Assembly: GCF_036345175.1 (NCBI RefSeq)
Contig: NZ_CP107780.1
Span: 1,674,001 to 1,738,000, forward strand
Direction of reading: 5' to 3'
Length of the DNA: 64,000 nt
Source of the DNA: Streptomyces sp. NBC_00576
Lineage (GTDB): Bacteria > Actinomycetota > Actinomycetes > Streptomycetales > Streptomycetaceae
Shown: in pieces, positions 8,369 to 16,297 of the stretch
How positions within the stretch are numbered: the stretch's first letter is position 1
Layout: every line of letters begins with the position of its first letter
The notes under the pieces: generated by a model
The model's input: only the letters and a program-made list of their open reading frames with translations
Database searches by the model: none
What the model was told of the DNA's origin: nothing
Program-made: the position numbers and the translations under genes

Positions 8369-8641
8369 TCAGATGCGGATCAGCGCCTGGGCCGGTCGGC
8401 CGCCGCTTGCGGTCACGCTCGTCTCCGAGACGCCGCCGTCCGGTGTCCTGCACTGGACGGTGTAGACGCCGTCGGCGCGGACGGAGAGCGTGAAACTCCC
8501 GTCGGCGGCCGACAGCACGGCGATGTCGGGATACGGCTCCGGTCCGCCGGCGAGGTACACACTGGCGTCCGGAACGGGGTTGCCGGTCATGTCCTGCACC
8601 ACTCCGGTGATCAGGCGGGCCGACTCGTCGCTGTGCGGCAC
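8369..8641 (-). CDS. Carboxypeptidase-regulatory-like (CarboxypepD_reg) domain protein
   Basis: A 90-residue protein that is essentially a single transthyretin-like beta-sandwich. ITGVVQDMTGNPVPDASVYL, DGSFTLSVRADGVYTVQC and a C-terminal ALIRI strand give the usual GxVxDxxGxPVxxAxV...DGxFxL pattern. It starts at GTG 8641 with AAGGTGGTGAG a few bases upstream. There is no signal peptide, unusual for this mainly extracytoplasmic fold. It lies 66 bp downstream of the V8-like protease gene and 152 bp upstream of the duplicated-motif gene, all on the minus strand. Likely a binding module that works with the protease; partner unknown. Confidence 0.7.
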   Translation of the reverse strand: MPHSDESARLITGVVQDMTGNPVPDASVYLAGGPEPYPDIAVLSAADGSFTLSVRADGVYTVQCRTPDGGVSETSVTASGGRPAQALIRI

Positions 8642-8707
8642 CGGCGTCTCACCACCTTCGCCGCCTCGGGCGGCTGGAGGGCGCCCAGGGCACCCTGGAC
8701 GCCGCCG

Positions 8708-9646
8708 TCATGCGGTCCAGTTCGACAGGTTGTCATAGACAGGCCTGGTGATCCTGGTGCCGGAGTTGGTGGTCGCGCCACCGTAGGCGTGCACCGCGAT
8801 GCCGTAGCGGCCGCCGTTGACCACGCGGTACACCGCGCTGCCGCTCTGTCCGCCGGCCGTGTCGATGTCGTAGTACACCTTCAGCGGGTTCACCGAGCTG
8901 ATGCCACGGCCGTCGTACCACTGCGTTCCCGGCGGTTGGTCCCCGGGGTACCCGGAGATGTTGCCGACGGACTTGAGCAGATCCGCGTCCGGCCACGCCC
9001 CGAAGCCGAACCACCCGGTGGTGGAGCCCAGTTCCGTGGGGATGATGATGCCGCCGTAGTCGTAGTTCTCGTCTCCGGACTGGGTCCAGCCCATCACTGA
9101 GCGGAAGTTGGTGCTCGTGACAGAGCCGTACGGCAGTGCCGTGCCGTTGCGGCCCGGCATGACCTGGATGCTCTTGACCCACCCGTCACGTCCGGCCACA
9201 CCGCTGTTCTTGATGTACACCACGTGACCGGCCGTCGCGAGCGTGTGCGGCCCGATGAACCATCCGGTGCCGATCCACCGGGAGTTGTCCGCGGCGGTGA
9301 TGAGCAACGACGCGTGCGCCCGCCACGGATAGATCGCCGTGTTCTGGATCTGGACACGGTCGTCCGGTCCGTGAACGGTCTCGACCACCGGGTGCGCGGG
9401 GCCGAACGACGCCTCACCGATGTCGGGCAGTACGGCGGTCGGCGCCGTCCACACCTCGGCGGAGAGCGCGTCGTACTCCGGGCGCCGGTACCCCTCCACG
9501 TCTTCCAGACCGTCGTTCGAAACCGGCGGCGGGGCGGGTGTTCCTGCCACGCCCTCCGACGGGCTGCGGAAGAGTGGCTGCTCTGCGCCGAGAGCCGACA
9601 GTTCTTCAGGCTGGTTCGACACGGCCGTGTGCTGATCACGTGTCAT
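8708..9646 (-). CDS. V8/glutamyl-endopeptidase-like serine protease without a signal peptide
   Basis: A 312-residue protein. A ~100-residue acidic, Pro-rich N-terminal region is followed by a chymotrypsin-fold domain with His141 in TLATAGHVVY, Asp196 in ENYDYGGIII and Ser268 in AGGQSGSAVY, the arrangement of S1B glutamyl endopeptidases. GTGWFIGPHTLATAGH and the C-terminal GIAVHAYGG support this. Start ATG 9646 has GGAAGGAACCAAGG upstream; the in-frame extension to 9856 reads as noncoding leader. Secreted relatives have Sec signals; this one has none, like the other proteases in the island. First gene of a minus-strand unit that probably continues through 7399. Confidence 0.85.
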   Translation of the reverse strand: MTRDQHTAVSNQPEELSALGAEQPLFRSPSEGVAGTPAPPPVSNDGLEDVEGYRRPEYDALSAEVWTAPTAVLPDIGEASFGPAHPVVETVHGPDDRVQIQNTAIYPWRAHASLLITAADNSRWIGTGWFIGPHTLATAGHVVYIKNSGVAGRDGWVKSIQVMPGRNGTALPYGSVTSTNFRSVMGWTQSGDENYDYGGIIIPTELGSTTGWFGFGAWPDADLLKSVGNISGYPGDQPPGTQWYDGRGISSVNPLKVYYDIDTAGGQSGSAVYRVVNGGRYGIAVHAYGGATTNSGTRITRPVYDNLSNWTA

Positions 9647-9924
9647 GTCCTTGGTTCCTTCCATGGGGAGACCGACGCGCCACGATCCACCGGCGGCTGC
9701 CGGTGGACGGCTGAGGGGCGGAAACGCGGACGGAAGACAAGGGACCGACAGGGTCGGGGAAGGCGCGGCAGAGGGTCGTGACCGACTGTGCCCTTCCATG
9801 GCACCGCCTTGGCCCATAATCGGTATAAATTCCCTCATCAGCCACAATAAGCCCATCCGGGTGATCCGGCATCAGCTTCCAGCGAGCGGCACCGACAACG
9901 TTTCCACACGGAAAAGCCCGCTCG

Positions 9925-9956
9925 GGAGGCCCCGTCCGACACGGGACGAGGCCTCC
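9925..9956 (-). terminator. Hairpin terminator after the trypsin-nuclease gene
   Basis: GGAGGC (from 9925) pairs with GCCTCC (ending 9956), and an inner CCGTCC/GGGACG stem extends the hairpin. It is 40 bp past the stop codon of the minus-strand fusion gene. The next ~270 bases hold the promoter region of the V8-like gene, including an A/T-rich GGTATAAATTCC near 9822. Confidence 0.65.
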
Positions 9957-9995
9957 GGAGTTGGTTGCCGGCTCACCCGTAGCGGCGCCGGGAGA

Positions 9996-11873
9996 TCAGT
10001 CCCAGTTGATGTCGGCCGGGCTCTCCAGTGGCGTCCGCTCGGCCGCCGCCTCAGGTACGAGCAGCTTGTCTCCCCCGTGGAGAGAGGAAGGGAAGCGGAT
10101 GTGGGCGCGTTCCTCGATTTCGTCGAGCGTGACCTGGAAGACGCGGAACTCTTCCAGGCCCAGGGTTTCGAGCCGGTCCAGGTTCTGGGTGAGCACGAAC
10201 GCCTTGGTCTTCAGCTCGCCCCCTTCGACGAAGGTGATGACCTTCCAGAACTCTCGAGGGATCTTGACGCCCCGAAAGACGTGATCGTCATCCTGGAAGA
10301 CCGGCCCGCCGAAGACGCTGACCTTGAGGTCGTCGACCTCGACATCGGCGAAGACGGCGTCCTCCAGCTTCCCCCACAGCCCGTTCTTGGCACTCTGGTT
10401 GAAGTCGTCCATCTGCGGGGTGATGTTGGTGTAGAAGAACGAGTCGGTGTTCGCCTTCTGCGCCTCCGGCAAGCCGCCCCACAGCAGATCGGCGCGGCGC
10501 GCTATGTGGCCGCGGTCGAGACGGTTGGCCTCGTACAGCTCGTTGCCCACCTGCGCGTTGGCCGGGAGCCGGGGGTCCTTGGTGAACGGGATACCGGACC
10601 GGCTGAGCCGTTTGAGGGAGCCGCCGTCGATGTTCCACCCGACCCAGAACGGGAAGTGGCGCTTCTTGCTGATCGCCAGCGAGAAGTGCGTGTAGGGAAT
10701 GACCTCGGAGCCGTCGAGCCGCACGGCGTCGCCGCTGATCTCCGCGGTGAGTTGCGGGATCTCGATCTGCTCACCCAGGAAGTCCGGGTTGTAACCCTGT
10801 AGTGGCGTGACCTCTGCGGGCGACGGCCGCTGCAGGCCGATGTCGAGCTTTTCGAAGACTGAGCTCGACAGACATGCAAGTGCGTGCTCATCGGAGTTGC
10901 TTGCGTCCTCACCGCCGAAGTGCACTCCGGCGATGATCTTGCTCGGCCTTCCGTTGCTCTGCTTGAACAGCCATACGGCGCCGGAGTCGCCCCCGCTGCT
11001 GATCTCCCCGTCCACCGCCGGGTGGTCGTCGTCGGGCCCGATCTCGAAGCAGCCGATTATCTTCTCGCCGACGTCGCCCTCGTAGTCGATCTTGACCATG
11101 GTGTCGATGCGGCGAACCACCCCATGAGTGACCCCGGTGGTCCGGCCACTCTTGATCACCTTGTCACCGAGTTCCGGCTCGCCCAACTCCTCGGGCGATA
11201 CGCCAAGTTCGCAGATCCTCCGATCGAAGTCGCGGCTTGGATCGATGGTCGCGACCGCACAGTCGCCCGCGGCACCGAGATGGGACCTCCTCAGGGCGCC
11301 GAGGCGGTTTCGGGACACACGGTTGTCGTCAAACTTGCCGGGCTGCACGACAGCCTCACCCAGGTCGCCGTCCGGCCCCTGCAGAACGTGCCAGTTGCTC
11401 AGCACGTACGGGGTGCCGTCGGCCTTGTCGAACACGATGCAGCCGATCGTGCCGGCCGAGACGGTCACGCCCCCGACGCTCGCCCCGGGCATGACAGGGT
11501 TCAGGCGGGTCTTGCGCTCCGGCTTCCTGACCTCGGCCACCACGCGGAAGTGCGGCGTGTAGCGGCGCTCAATGACGTCGGTGGGTACCTCGACACCGTT
11601 CACCGTGATGGCCGCCGGTATTCGAGTCGTCCCCAGCGCCTCCAGCGCCTCCGGCTCGGCCTTGCTGTCGACCGTGAACTGCAGCACTATCTGCTTTCCA
11701 CGCGTGCCGTTCTTGACTTTCTGACCGATGCCGACGGACGAGATGTTGGGATCCCTGAGCAGATCCTGGCCTTGAGCACGGATGTAGTGCCGAAGGGACT
11801 CGATCATCTTGCCCTCGGCAGAGACCGACTTCCGGGGCGGCGCGGCGGTCTTCTTCTTGCTGTTGGTGGCCAT
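9996..11873 (-). CDS. Trypsin-like protease fused to a DNA/RNA non-specific endonuclease
   Basis: A 625-residue two-enzyme protein with no signal peptide. Residues 20-110 form an N-terminal alpha/beta region with ISSVGIGQKVKNG. Residues ~125-345 are a chymotrypsin-fold protease with His162 (SNWHVL), Asp204 (AAGDCAVA) and Ser297 (SGGDSGAVW). Residues ~390-610 are an endonuclease of the NucA/Endonuclease_NS family with the metal-dependent DRGHIARRAD motif (His456 the probable general base) and the metal-ligand region YTNITPQMDDFNQ. All key residues of both enzymes are present. Start ATG 11873 has AAAGGA 10-15 bases upstream. The fusion suggests a toxin or defence effector whose nuclease may be released or licensed by proteolysis; that role is inference. 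Confidence 0.88.
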   Translation of the reverse strand: MATNSKKKTAAPPRKSVSAEGKMIESLRHYIRAQGQDLLRDPNISSVGIGQKVKNGTRGKQIVLQFTVDSKAEPEALEALGTTRIPAAITVNGVEVPTDVIERRYTPHFRVVAEVRKPERKTRLNPVMPGASVGGVTVSAGTIGCIVFDKADGTPYVLSNWHVLQGPDGDLGEAVVQPGKFDDNRVSRNRLGALRRSHLGAAGDCAVATIDPSRDFDRRICELGVSPEELGEPELGDKVIKSGRTTGVTHGVVRRIDTMVKIDYEGDVGEKIIGCFEIGPDDDHPAVDGEISSGGDSGAVWLFKQSNGRPSKIIAGVHFGGEDASNSDEHALACLSSSVFEKLDIGLQRPSPAEVTPLQGYNPDFLGEQIEIPQLTAEISGDAVRLDGSEVIPYTHFSLAISKKRHFPFWVGWNIDGGSLKRLSRSGIPFTKDPRLPANAQVGNELYEANRLDRGHIARRADLLWGGLPEAQKANTDSFFYTNITPQMDDFNQSAKNGLWGKLEDAVFADVEVDDLKVSVFGGPVFQDDDHVFRGVKIPREFWKVITFVEGGELKTKAFVLTQNLDRLETLGLEEFRVFQVTLDEIEERAHIRFPSSLHGGDKLLVPEAAAERTPLESPADINWD

Positions 11874-12092
11874 GAAACGGTGCGTCCTTTCGCAGGCAGG
11901 GGACTGCGTGCCACCAATCAGCAAATCAGCTATACGTTACATATGCCTCAAATGGTCGCCCGAAGGAGTCAGAGCGCCTACAGGTGCGATGTCTCGGCGG
12001 ACGTCCTCACGCGCCATCGGACCGGGGGTCGGGTCGACACTGACGACGAGCGAAGAGCGGGCGTCCGTGCGTGGCCCACCAAGACGACGAAA

Positions 12093-12125
12093 CACCCGCG
12101 CCCGACCAGGAGTCGGAGGCGGGTG
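12093..12125 (-). terminator. Hairpin downstream of tRNA-Leu
   Basis: CACCCGC (12093-12099) and GCGGGTG (12119-12125), with a Cys-Gly-rich inner segment, lie ~45 bp past the tRNA 3' end on its transcribed strand and probably terminate it. Confidence 0.5.
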
Positions 12126-12169
12126 CCGGTGTGCGCTGCCAGTGAGGCGGAGCCATGATGTGAACGATG

Positions 12170-12254
12170 TGTCCGAGGGGGGACTTGAACCCCCACGCCC
12201 GATAAAGGGCACTAGCACCTCAAGCTAGCGCGTCTGCCATTCCGCCACCCGGAC
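12170..12254 (-). tRNA. tRNA-Leu (anticodon GAG)
   Basis: Read on the minus strand, GTCCGGG at the 5' end pairs with CTCGGAC at the 3' end (one G-U pair). The anticodon arm is CTAGC-TTGAGGT-GCTAG, giving U33 followed by GAG, which decodes CUC/CUU. A long variable arm (TGCCCTTTATCGGGCG) and the GGTTCAAGTCC T-loop confirm a class II leucine tRNA. The discriminator is A at 12170, and CCA is not encoded. About 85 nt. Confidence 0.95.
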
Positions 12255-12431
12255 TAGGTGTCTGTCGCCTCGTGGGAGTGTTCCGCGCGGCGACATGGAC
12301 AACAATACCAAGCTTTCGGGGTGCCTTTCACCTGCATATCCGTGCCTCGGGCAGCGGTCCCGGCCGGGTGACGGGGGCGCCTCCCGGAGGCTCACCGCGA
12401 GCGACGCGACCGTTACGACCTGCACAGACGG

Positions 12432-13109
12432 CTACTTCTCCCGCTCGTGATACATCTTCCGCGTGTGCTCCGTGTGGGCCCGCATGATCTCCGTCGCGCG
12501 CTGCTCGTCGCGGTCCGCGATCGCGGCGATCAGGTCGCGGTGCTCGATCCAGGACTGCTGTCCGCGCTGCCGGGCGACCGGCGTGTAGTACCAGCGGACC
12601 CGGCGGTCGACCTGTGCCGCCAGCTCGGCGAGGACCGTGTTGCCGGCCAGCTCCATGATCTTCGCGTGGAGCCGGGCGTTCATCGCCACCGCGCCGTCCA
12701 CGTCGTCGGCGGCGACCGCGCGCTCGCCCTCCACGCACAGCTCCTCCAGCACGGCGATGGACACGGCACTCGCGTTGGCGGCGGCGAGCCGGGCGGCCTC
12801 GGCCTCCAACAGCGTGCGGACGGTGAGGAGTTGATCCGCCTCCGCCTCCGTCGGCTCGTGCACGAAGGCACCCTGGGCAGGCCGCAGATCGACCCACCCG
12901 TCCGTGTTCAGCCGTTGCAGCGCCTCACGTACGGGCTGCCGGGAGACCCCGAGATGCCCGGCGAGCTCACTCTCGACCAGATGCTGCCCGGGTTGCAGGG
13001 CACGGGTGGTGATGAGTTCGAGCAGCGCCTCGTACACCCGGTCGCGCAGCGGGCCGGGGCGTTCGAGCTTGGGTACCGCGCCCTGCGGCAGTCCTGTCGT
13101 CGACAACAT
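12432..13109 (-). CDS. GntR/FadR-family transcriptional regulator (gntR1)
   Basis: A 225-residue repressor-type regulator. The N-terminal winged helix-turn-helix is LRDRVYEALLELITTRALQPG with recognition region HLGVSRQPVREALQRL; the C-terminal FCD ligand-binding domain includes MNARLHAKIMELAGN and RVRWYYTPVARQRG. The same gene occurs three times in the window (also 26288 and 27993), with near-identical recognition helices. It is divergent from the panE-like gene, and the intergenic region contains CTGTAGACAATATTTCGTC at 13272-13290. Start ATG 13109 follows GGAGGAGG. The ligand is likely an organic acid or acyl-CoA of oxalate metabolism, by context. Confidence 0.88.
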   Translation of the reverse strand: MLSTTGLPQGAVPKLERPGPLRDRVYEALLELITTRALQPGQHLVESELAGHLGVSRQPVREALQRLNTDGWVDLRPAQGAFVHEPTEAEADQLLTVRTLLEAEAARLAAANASAVSIAVLEELCVEGERAVAADDVDGAVAMNARLHAKIMELAGNTVLAELAAQVDRRVRWYYTPVARQRGQQSWIEHRDLIAAIADRDEQRATEIMRAHTEHTRKMYHEREK

Positions 13110-13271
13110 CACAGCCCCTCCTCCGCAGCGTCGTCGCCACGTATGTGAGAGCCAAGTATGAATTGGCTTTCGCCTACAGTCTACGGCGCACAACCGAGGG
13201 GAAACCCAGCTCACGCCGCACGGGTGGCCGTCCGGGCACCGCCCCGAACCCTTGCTGCCATCAACTCCATC

Positions 13272-13290
13272 CTGTAGACAATATTTCGTC
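13272..13290. promoter_or_regulatory. Putative operator, class B (CTGTAGACAATATTTCGTC)
   Basis: This 19-base element lies between the divergent gntR1 and panE-like genes. It differs by one base from an element at 57139-57157, between the OFA transporter and fdhD genes. The core contains GACAATAT. Likely bound by one of the GntR paralogues. Confidence 0.55.
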
Positions 13291-13343
13291 GACAGTTTTC
13301 GACAGTTCCGCGGTACACCCTCGACCGAACGGAGCGCCACCCA

Positions 13344-14315
13344 GTGAAAGTCGCCATCCTCGGCGCCGGAGCCATCGGCGCCTATGTCGGCGCCGCCCTG
13401 CACCAAGCAGGCGCCGACGTCCACCTCGTCGCCCGTGGACCGCACCTCGCGGCGATGAGGCAACACGGCGTACGGGTCCTCAGCCCCCGCGGTGATTTCA
13501 CCGCCCATGCGCACGCCACCGACAACCCCGCCGACATCGGCCCCGTCGACTACGTCTTCCTCGGGCTCAAAGCAAACTCGTACGCGGCGTGCGGGCCGCT
13601 CATCGAGCCCCTGCTCCAGGAGTCCACCGCCGTCATCGCCGCCCAGAACGGCATCCCGTGGTGGTACTTCCACCATCACGGCGGACCCCACGACGGCCAT
13701 CGCATCGAGAGTGTGGACCCTGGCGGCGCGGTCAGTGCGGTACTCGCGCCGGAACGGGCCATCGGCTGCGTGGTGTACGCGGCGACCGAGCTGGAAGGAC
13801 CGGGGGTCGTCAGGCACTTGGAGGGCACCCGGTTCTCCGTCGGCGAACCGGACCGCTCCGTCTCCCCGCGCTGCCGGGCCTTCAGCGAGGCCATGCGGGC
13901 CGGTGGACTCAAATGCCCGGTCGAGCCCGATCTGCGCAACGACATCTGGCTCAAACTCCTCGGCAACATCTCCTTCAACCCCATCAGCGCGCTCGCTCGC
14001 GCCACGATGCGCCAGATGTGTCACCACGGCGGCACCCGTCAGGTCATCCACACCATGATGGAAGAGACCCTCGCCGTCGCCGAGGCCCTCAACTGCCGCA
14101 TCGACATCTCCATCGAACGCCGTCTCGCCGGCGCCGAACGCGTGGGCGACCACCGGACCTCCACCCTCCAGGACCTGGAACGCGGCAAGCCCCTCGAACT
14201 CGACGTCCTCCTGACCGCTGTCATCGAACTCGCCGACATCACCGGTGTGGACGTCCCCACCCTTCGGACCGTCCACGCCATCAGCGACCTCCTCGCGCTG
14301 GGGACCGCCGCATGA
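13344..14315 (+). CDS. Ketopantoate reductase-family NAD(P)H oxidoreductase (PanE/ApbA-like)
   Basis: A 323-residue two-domain oxidoreductase. The Rossmann motif is GAGAIG at residues 7-12, with Lys76 in GLKANS. The C-terminal domain has the catalytic-Lys region NDIWLKLLGNISFNPIS (Lys204, Asn208). Family enzymes reduce 2-dehydropantoate to pantoate with NADPH, but several relatives act on other 2-oxo acids. In this oxalate region, and divergent from a GntR regulator, it could reduce a 2-oxo acid such as glyoxylate, or supply pantoate for CoA; both are inference. Start GTG 13344 is supported by the immediate MKVAILGAG Rossmann strand. A strong terminator follows the gene. Confidence 0.8.
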   Translation: MKVAILGAGAIGAYVGAALHQAGADVHLVARGPHLAAMRQHGVRVLSPRGDFTAHAHATDNPADIGPVDYVFLGLKANSYAACGPLIEPLLQESTAVIAAQNGIPWWYFHHHGGPHDGHRIESVDPGGAVSAVLAPERAIGCVVYAATELEGPGVVRHLEGTRFSVGEPDRSVSPRCRAFSEAMRAGGLKCPVEPDLRNDIWLKLLGNISFNPISALARATMRQMCHHGGTRQVIHTMMEETLAVAEALNCRIDISIERRLAGAERVGDHRTSTLQDLERGKPLELDVLLTAVIELADITGVDVPTLRTVHAISDLLALGTAA

Positions 14316-14345
14316 TGCCGAAGTAGTCGAGCCGCGGCGCGCGAC

Positions 14346-14375
14346 GGCGGGACCTCCGGCGATGGAGGTCCCGCC
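14346..14375 (+). terminator. Terminator after the panE-like gene
   Basis: A perfect 12-bp stem, GGCGGGACCTCC (14346-14357) and GGAGGTCCCGCC (14364-14375), with a 6-base loop and TTT following: a classical intrinsic terminator. Confidence 0.85.
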
Positions 14376-14381
14376 TTTGCT

Positions 14382-14440
14382 GGTATGGATTCTGTATACC
14401 ATCAATCTGTATACTGTCTATCTGTATGCGTTCAGTATCC
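14382..14440. promoter_or_regulatory. Cluster of phased CTGTATRC boxes upstream of the PAS gene
   Basis: CTGTATAC at 14392 and 14407 and CTGTATGC at 14422 form three direct repeats with an exact 15-bp period. A CAGTATCC follows at 14433. The first box is also part of a GGTAT...ATACC dyad (14382-14400). The boxes are the same half-site seen in the GntR operator candidates near 26.1, 27.8 and 32.7 kb. Confidence 0.6.
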
Positions 14441-14464
14441 CAACTGCCCCAGCGCGGAGGCGAC

Positions 14465-14896
14465 ATGGAAGATCTGAATCCCGAGGTGGTGCTGGGAATG
14501 GCCGCCCAGGCGCCCGACGGCATAGTGATCATCGACGGCGAAGGGCTGATCCGCTTCTGGAACCGGGGCGCCGAGCGCATCTTCGGCTTCTCGGCGGGCG
14601 ACGTGGACGGCCGCAGTCTGGACGTGATCATCCCCGAGCGGCACCGGAAGCGTCACTGGGACGGTTTCCAGGAGGCCATGGACCGTGGGACGACCAAGTA
14701 CGGGGACGCCGATCTGCTGAATGTTCCCGCACTGGCGGCGGACGGCCGCAAGCTGTCCATCGAGTTCAGCGTGGCCCTGTTGCCCGGGCCCGACGGCACC
14801 ACGTACGTCGGGGCGGTCATCCGGGACGTCACCGCGCGACGCGAGCGGGAGCGCGAGCTGATGCGGCGGCGCGCTGAGGCCGAAGCGAGGGTCTGA
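14465..14896 (+). CDS. Stand-alone PAS-domain sensor protein
   Basis: A 143-residue protein that is almost entirely one PAS domain: VLGMAAQAPDGIVIIDGEGLI, FWNRGAERIFGFSAGDVDG, the YGDADLLNVPALAADGRK loop, and the C-terminal PAC signature VGAVIRDVTARRERERE. The short final helix has no kinase, GGDEF or DNA-binding domain. It starts at ATG 14465 with GCGGAGGCG upstream. The promoter region carries three 15-bp-spaced CTGTATRC boxes, suggesting GntR control with the oxalate genes. It ends against a strong bidirectional terminator. It may bind haem, flavin or a metabolite and signal through protein contact; the partner is not evident. Confidence 0.85.
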   Translation: MEDLNPEVVLGMAAQAPDGIVIIDGEGLIRFWNRGAERIFGFSAGDVDGRSLDVIIPERHRKRHWDGFQEAMDRGTTKYGDADLLNVPALAADGRKLSIEFSVALLPGPDGTTYVGAVIRDVTARRERERELMRRRAEAEARV

Positions 14897-14911
14897 GCTT
14901 CGCCGGACCAC

Positions 14912-14951
14912 ACGGAAGCGGCCGTGGCCTTCGGGCCACGGCCGCTTCCGT
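14912..14951. terminator. Bidirectional terminator between the PAS gene and frc1
   Basis: An 18-bp perfect stem (14912-14929 with 14934-14951) closed by a TTCG tetraloop, between the convergent PAS and formyl-CoA transferase genes. Confidence 0.9.
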
Positions 14952-14968
14952 CTCCGGGGAGGGGCGGG

Positions 14969-16225
14969 TCAGACGATGACCCCGCTCTCCTTCAGCCGGC
15001 CGATGGTCTCCTCGTCGTAGCCGAGTTCGACCAGCACCTCGGAGCTGTGCTCGCCCAGCAGCGGGGCGCCGGCGATGTCCGGCTTGAAGGAGGAGAACTT
15101 CACCGGGCTGCCGACCGTCAGATACGTGCCCCGGCCCTTCTGCTCGACCTCGACGACCGTGCCGCTCTTGCGCAGATCCTCGTCGTAGGCCAGCTCCTTC
15201 ATGCTCATGACCGGGGCGCAGGGCACCTCCCACTCGCGCAGGATGTTCACCGCCTCGTACTTGGTCTTGTCCGCGAGCCACTTCTCGATCTCCTCGAAGA
15301 TCTCGAAGATGTGCGACTGCCGGGCGCGCGCGGTGGCGTACTCCGGGTCCTCGGCCCACTCGGGGCGGCCGATCACCTCGGCGGTGCGCTTCCAGTTCTG
15401 CTCCTGGACGGTGAAGTAGATGTACGCGTTCGGGTCGGTCTCCCAGCCCTTGCACTTGAGCACCCAGCCGGGCTGGCCGCCGCCGCCCGCGTTGCCGCCG
15501 CGCGGTACGACATCGGTGAACTCGCCATTGGGGTACTGCGGGTACTCCTCCAGGTAGCCGACCCGCTCCAGGCGCTGTTGGTCACGCAGCTTGACGCGGC
15601 AGAGGTTCAGCACGGCGTCCTGCATGGACACGGAGACCTTCTGGCCCCTGCCGGTCCTGCCCCGGTCGATGATCGCGGTGAGGATGCCGATCGCCAGGTG
15701 CATACCGGTGTTGGTGTCGCCGAGGGCACCGCCCGAGATGGTCGGCGGGCCGTCCCAGAAGCCGGTGGTGGAGGCGGCGCCGCCCGCGCACTGGGCGACG
15801 TTCTCGTAGACCTTGAGGTCGTTCCAGGACGAGTCGTCGTTGAAGCCCTTGACCGAGCCGAAGATCAGCCGCGGGTTGAGCTCCTGGATGCGCTCCCAGG
15901 TCAGGCCCATACGGTCCAGGGCGCCCGGCGCGAAGTTCTCCACCAGCACATCCGCGTCGGTGATGAGCTTCTCCAACACCTCGAGGCCTTCGGCGGTCTT
16001 GGTGTTGATGGCGAGGGAGCGCTTGTTGCTGTTGAGCATCGTGAAGTACAGCGCGTCGAGGTCCTCGATGTCCCGCAGTTGCTTGCGGGTGACGTCGCCG
16101 CCGTTGGGGCGCTCCACCTTCAGGACGTCGGCGCCGAACCAGGCGAGCAACTGTGTGCAGGCGGGACCGGCCTGGACCCCGGTGAAGTCGATCACCTTGA
16201 TTCCGGCGAGCGGCTTTTCACTCAT
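14969..16225 (-). CDS. frc: Formyl-CoA:oxalate CoA-transferase
   Basis: A 418-residue class III (family III) CoA transferase. It moves CoA from formyl-CoA to oxalate, giving oxalyl-CoA and formate. Nearly every recognisable block of E. coli YfdW/Oxalobacter Frc is present: IKVIDFTGVQAGPACTQLLA, QLRDIEDLDALYFTMLNSNK, catalytic Asp170 in GALGDTNTGMH, QDAVLNLCRVKLRDQQRL and the glycine loop GNAGGGGQPGW. It lies 72 bp downstream of oxc on the same strand, so the two form an operon. Start ATG 16225, preceded by GGAAG. Very confident. Confidence 0.95.
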   Translation of the reverse strand: MSEKPLAGIKVIDFTGVQAGPACTQLLAWFGADVLKVERPNGGDVTRKQLRDIEDLDALYFTMLNSNKRSLAINTKTAEGLEVLEKLITDADVLVENFAPGALDRMGLTWERIQELNPRLIFGSVKGFNDDSSWNDLKVYENVAQCAGGAASTTGFWDGPPTISGGALGDTNTGMHLAIGILTAIIDRGRTGRGQKVSVSMQDAVLNLCRVKLRDQQRLERVGYLEEYPQYPNGEFTDVVPRGGNAGGGGQPGWVLKCKGWETDPNAYIYFTVQEQNWKRTAEVIGRPEWAEDPEYATARARQSHIFEIFEEIEKWLADKTKYEAVNILREWEVPCAPVMSMKELAYDEDLRKSGTVVEVEQKGRGTYLTVGSPVKFSSFKPDIAGAPLLGEHSSEVLVELGYDEETIGRLKESGVIV

Positions 16226-16297
16226 GTCAGCTTCCTTTTCGTGAACGTACGCGTACGGAGCGGGAGTTCGAGGCAGGGAGGTACGAGAGGGTCAGGG

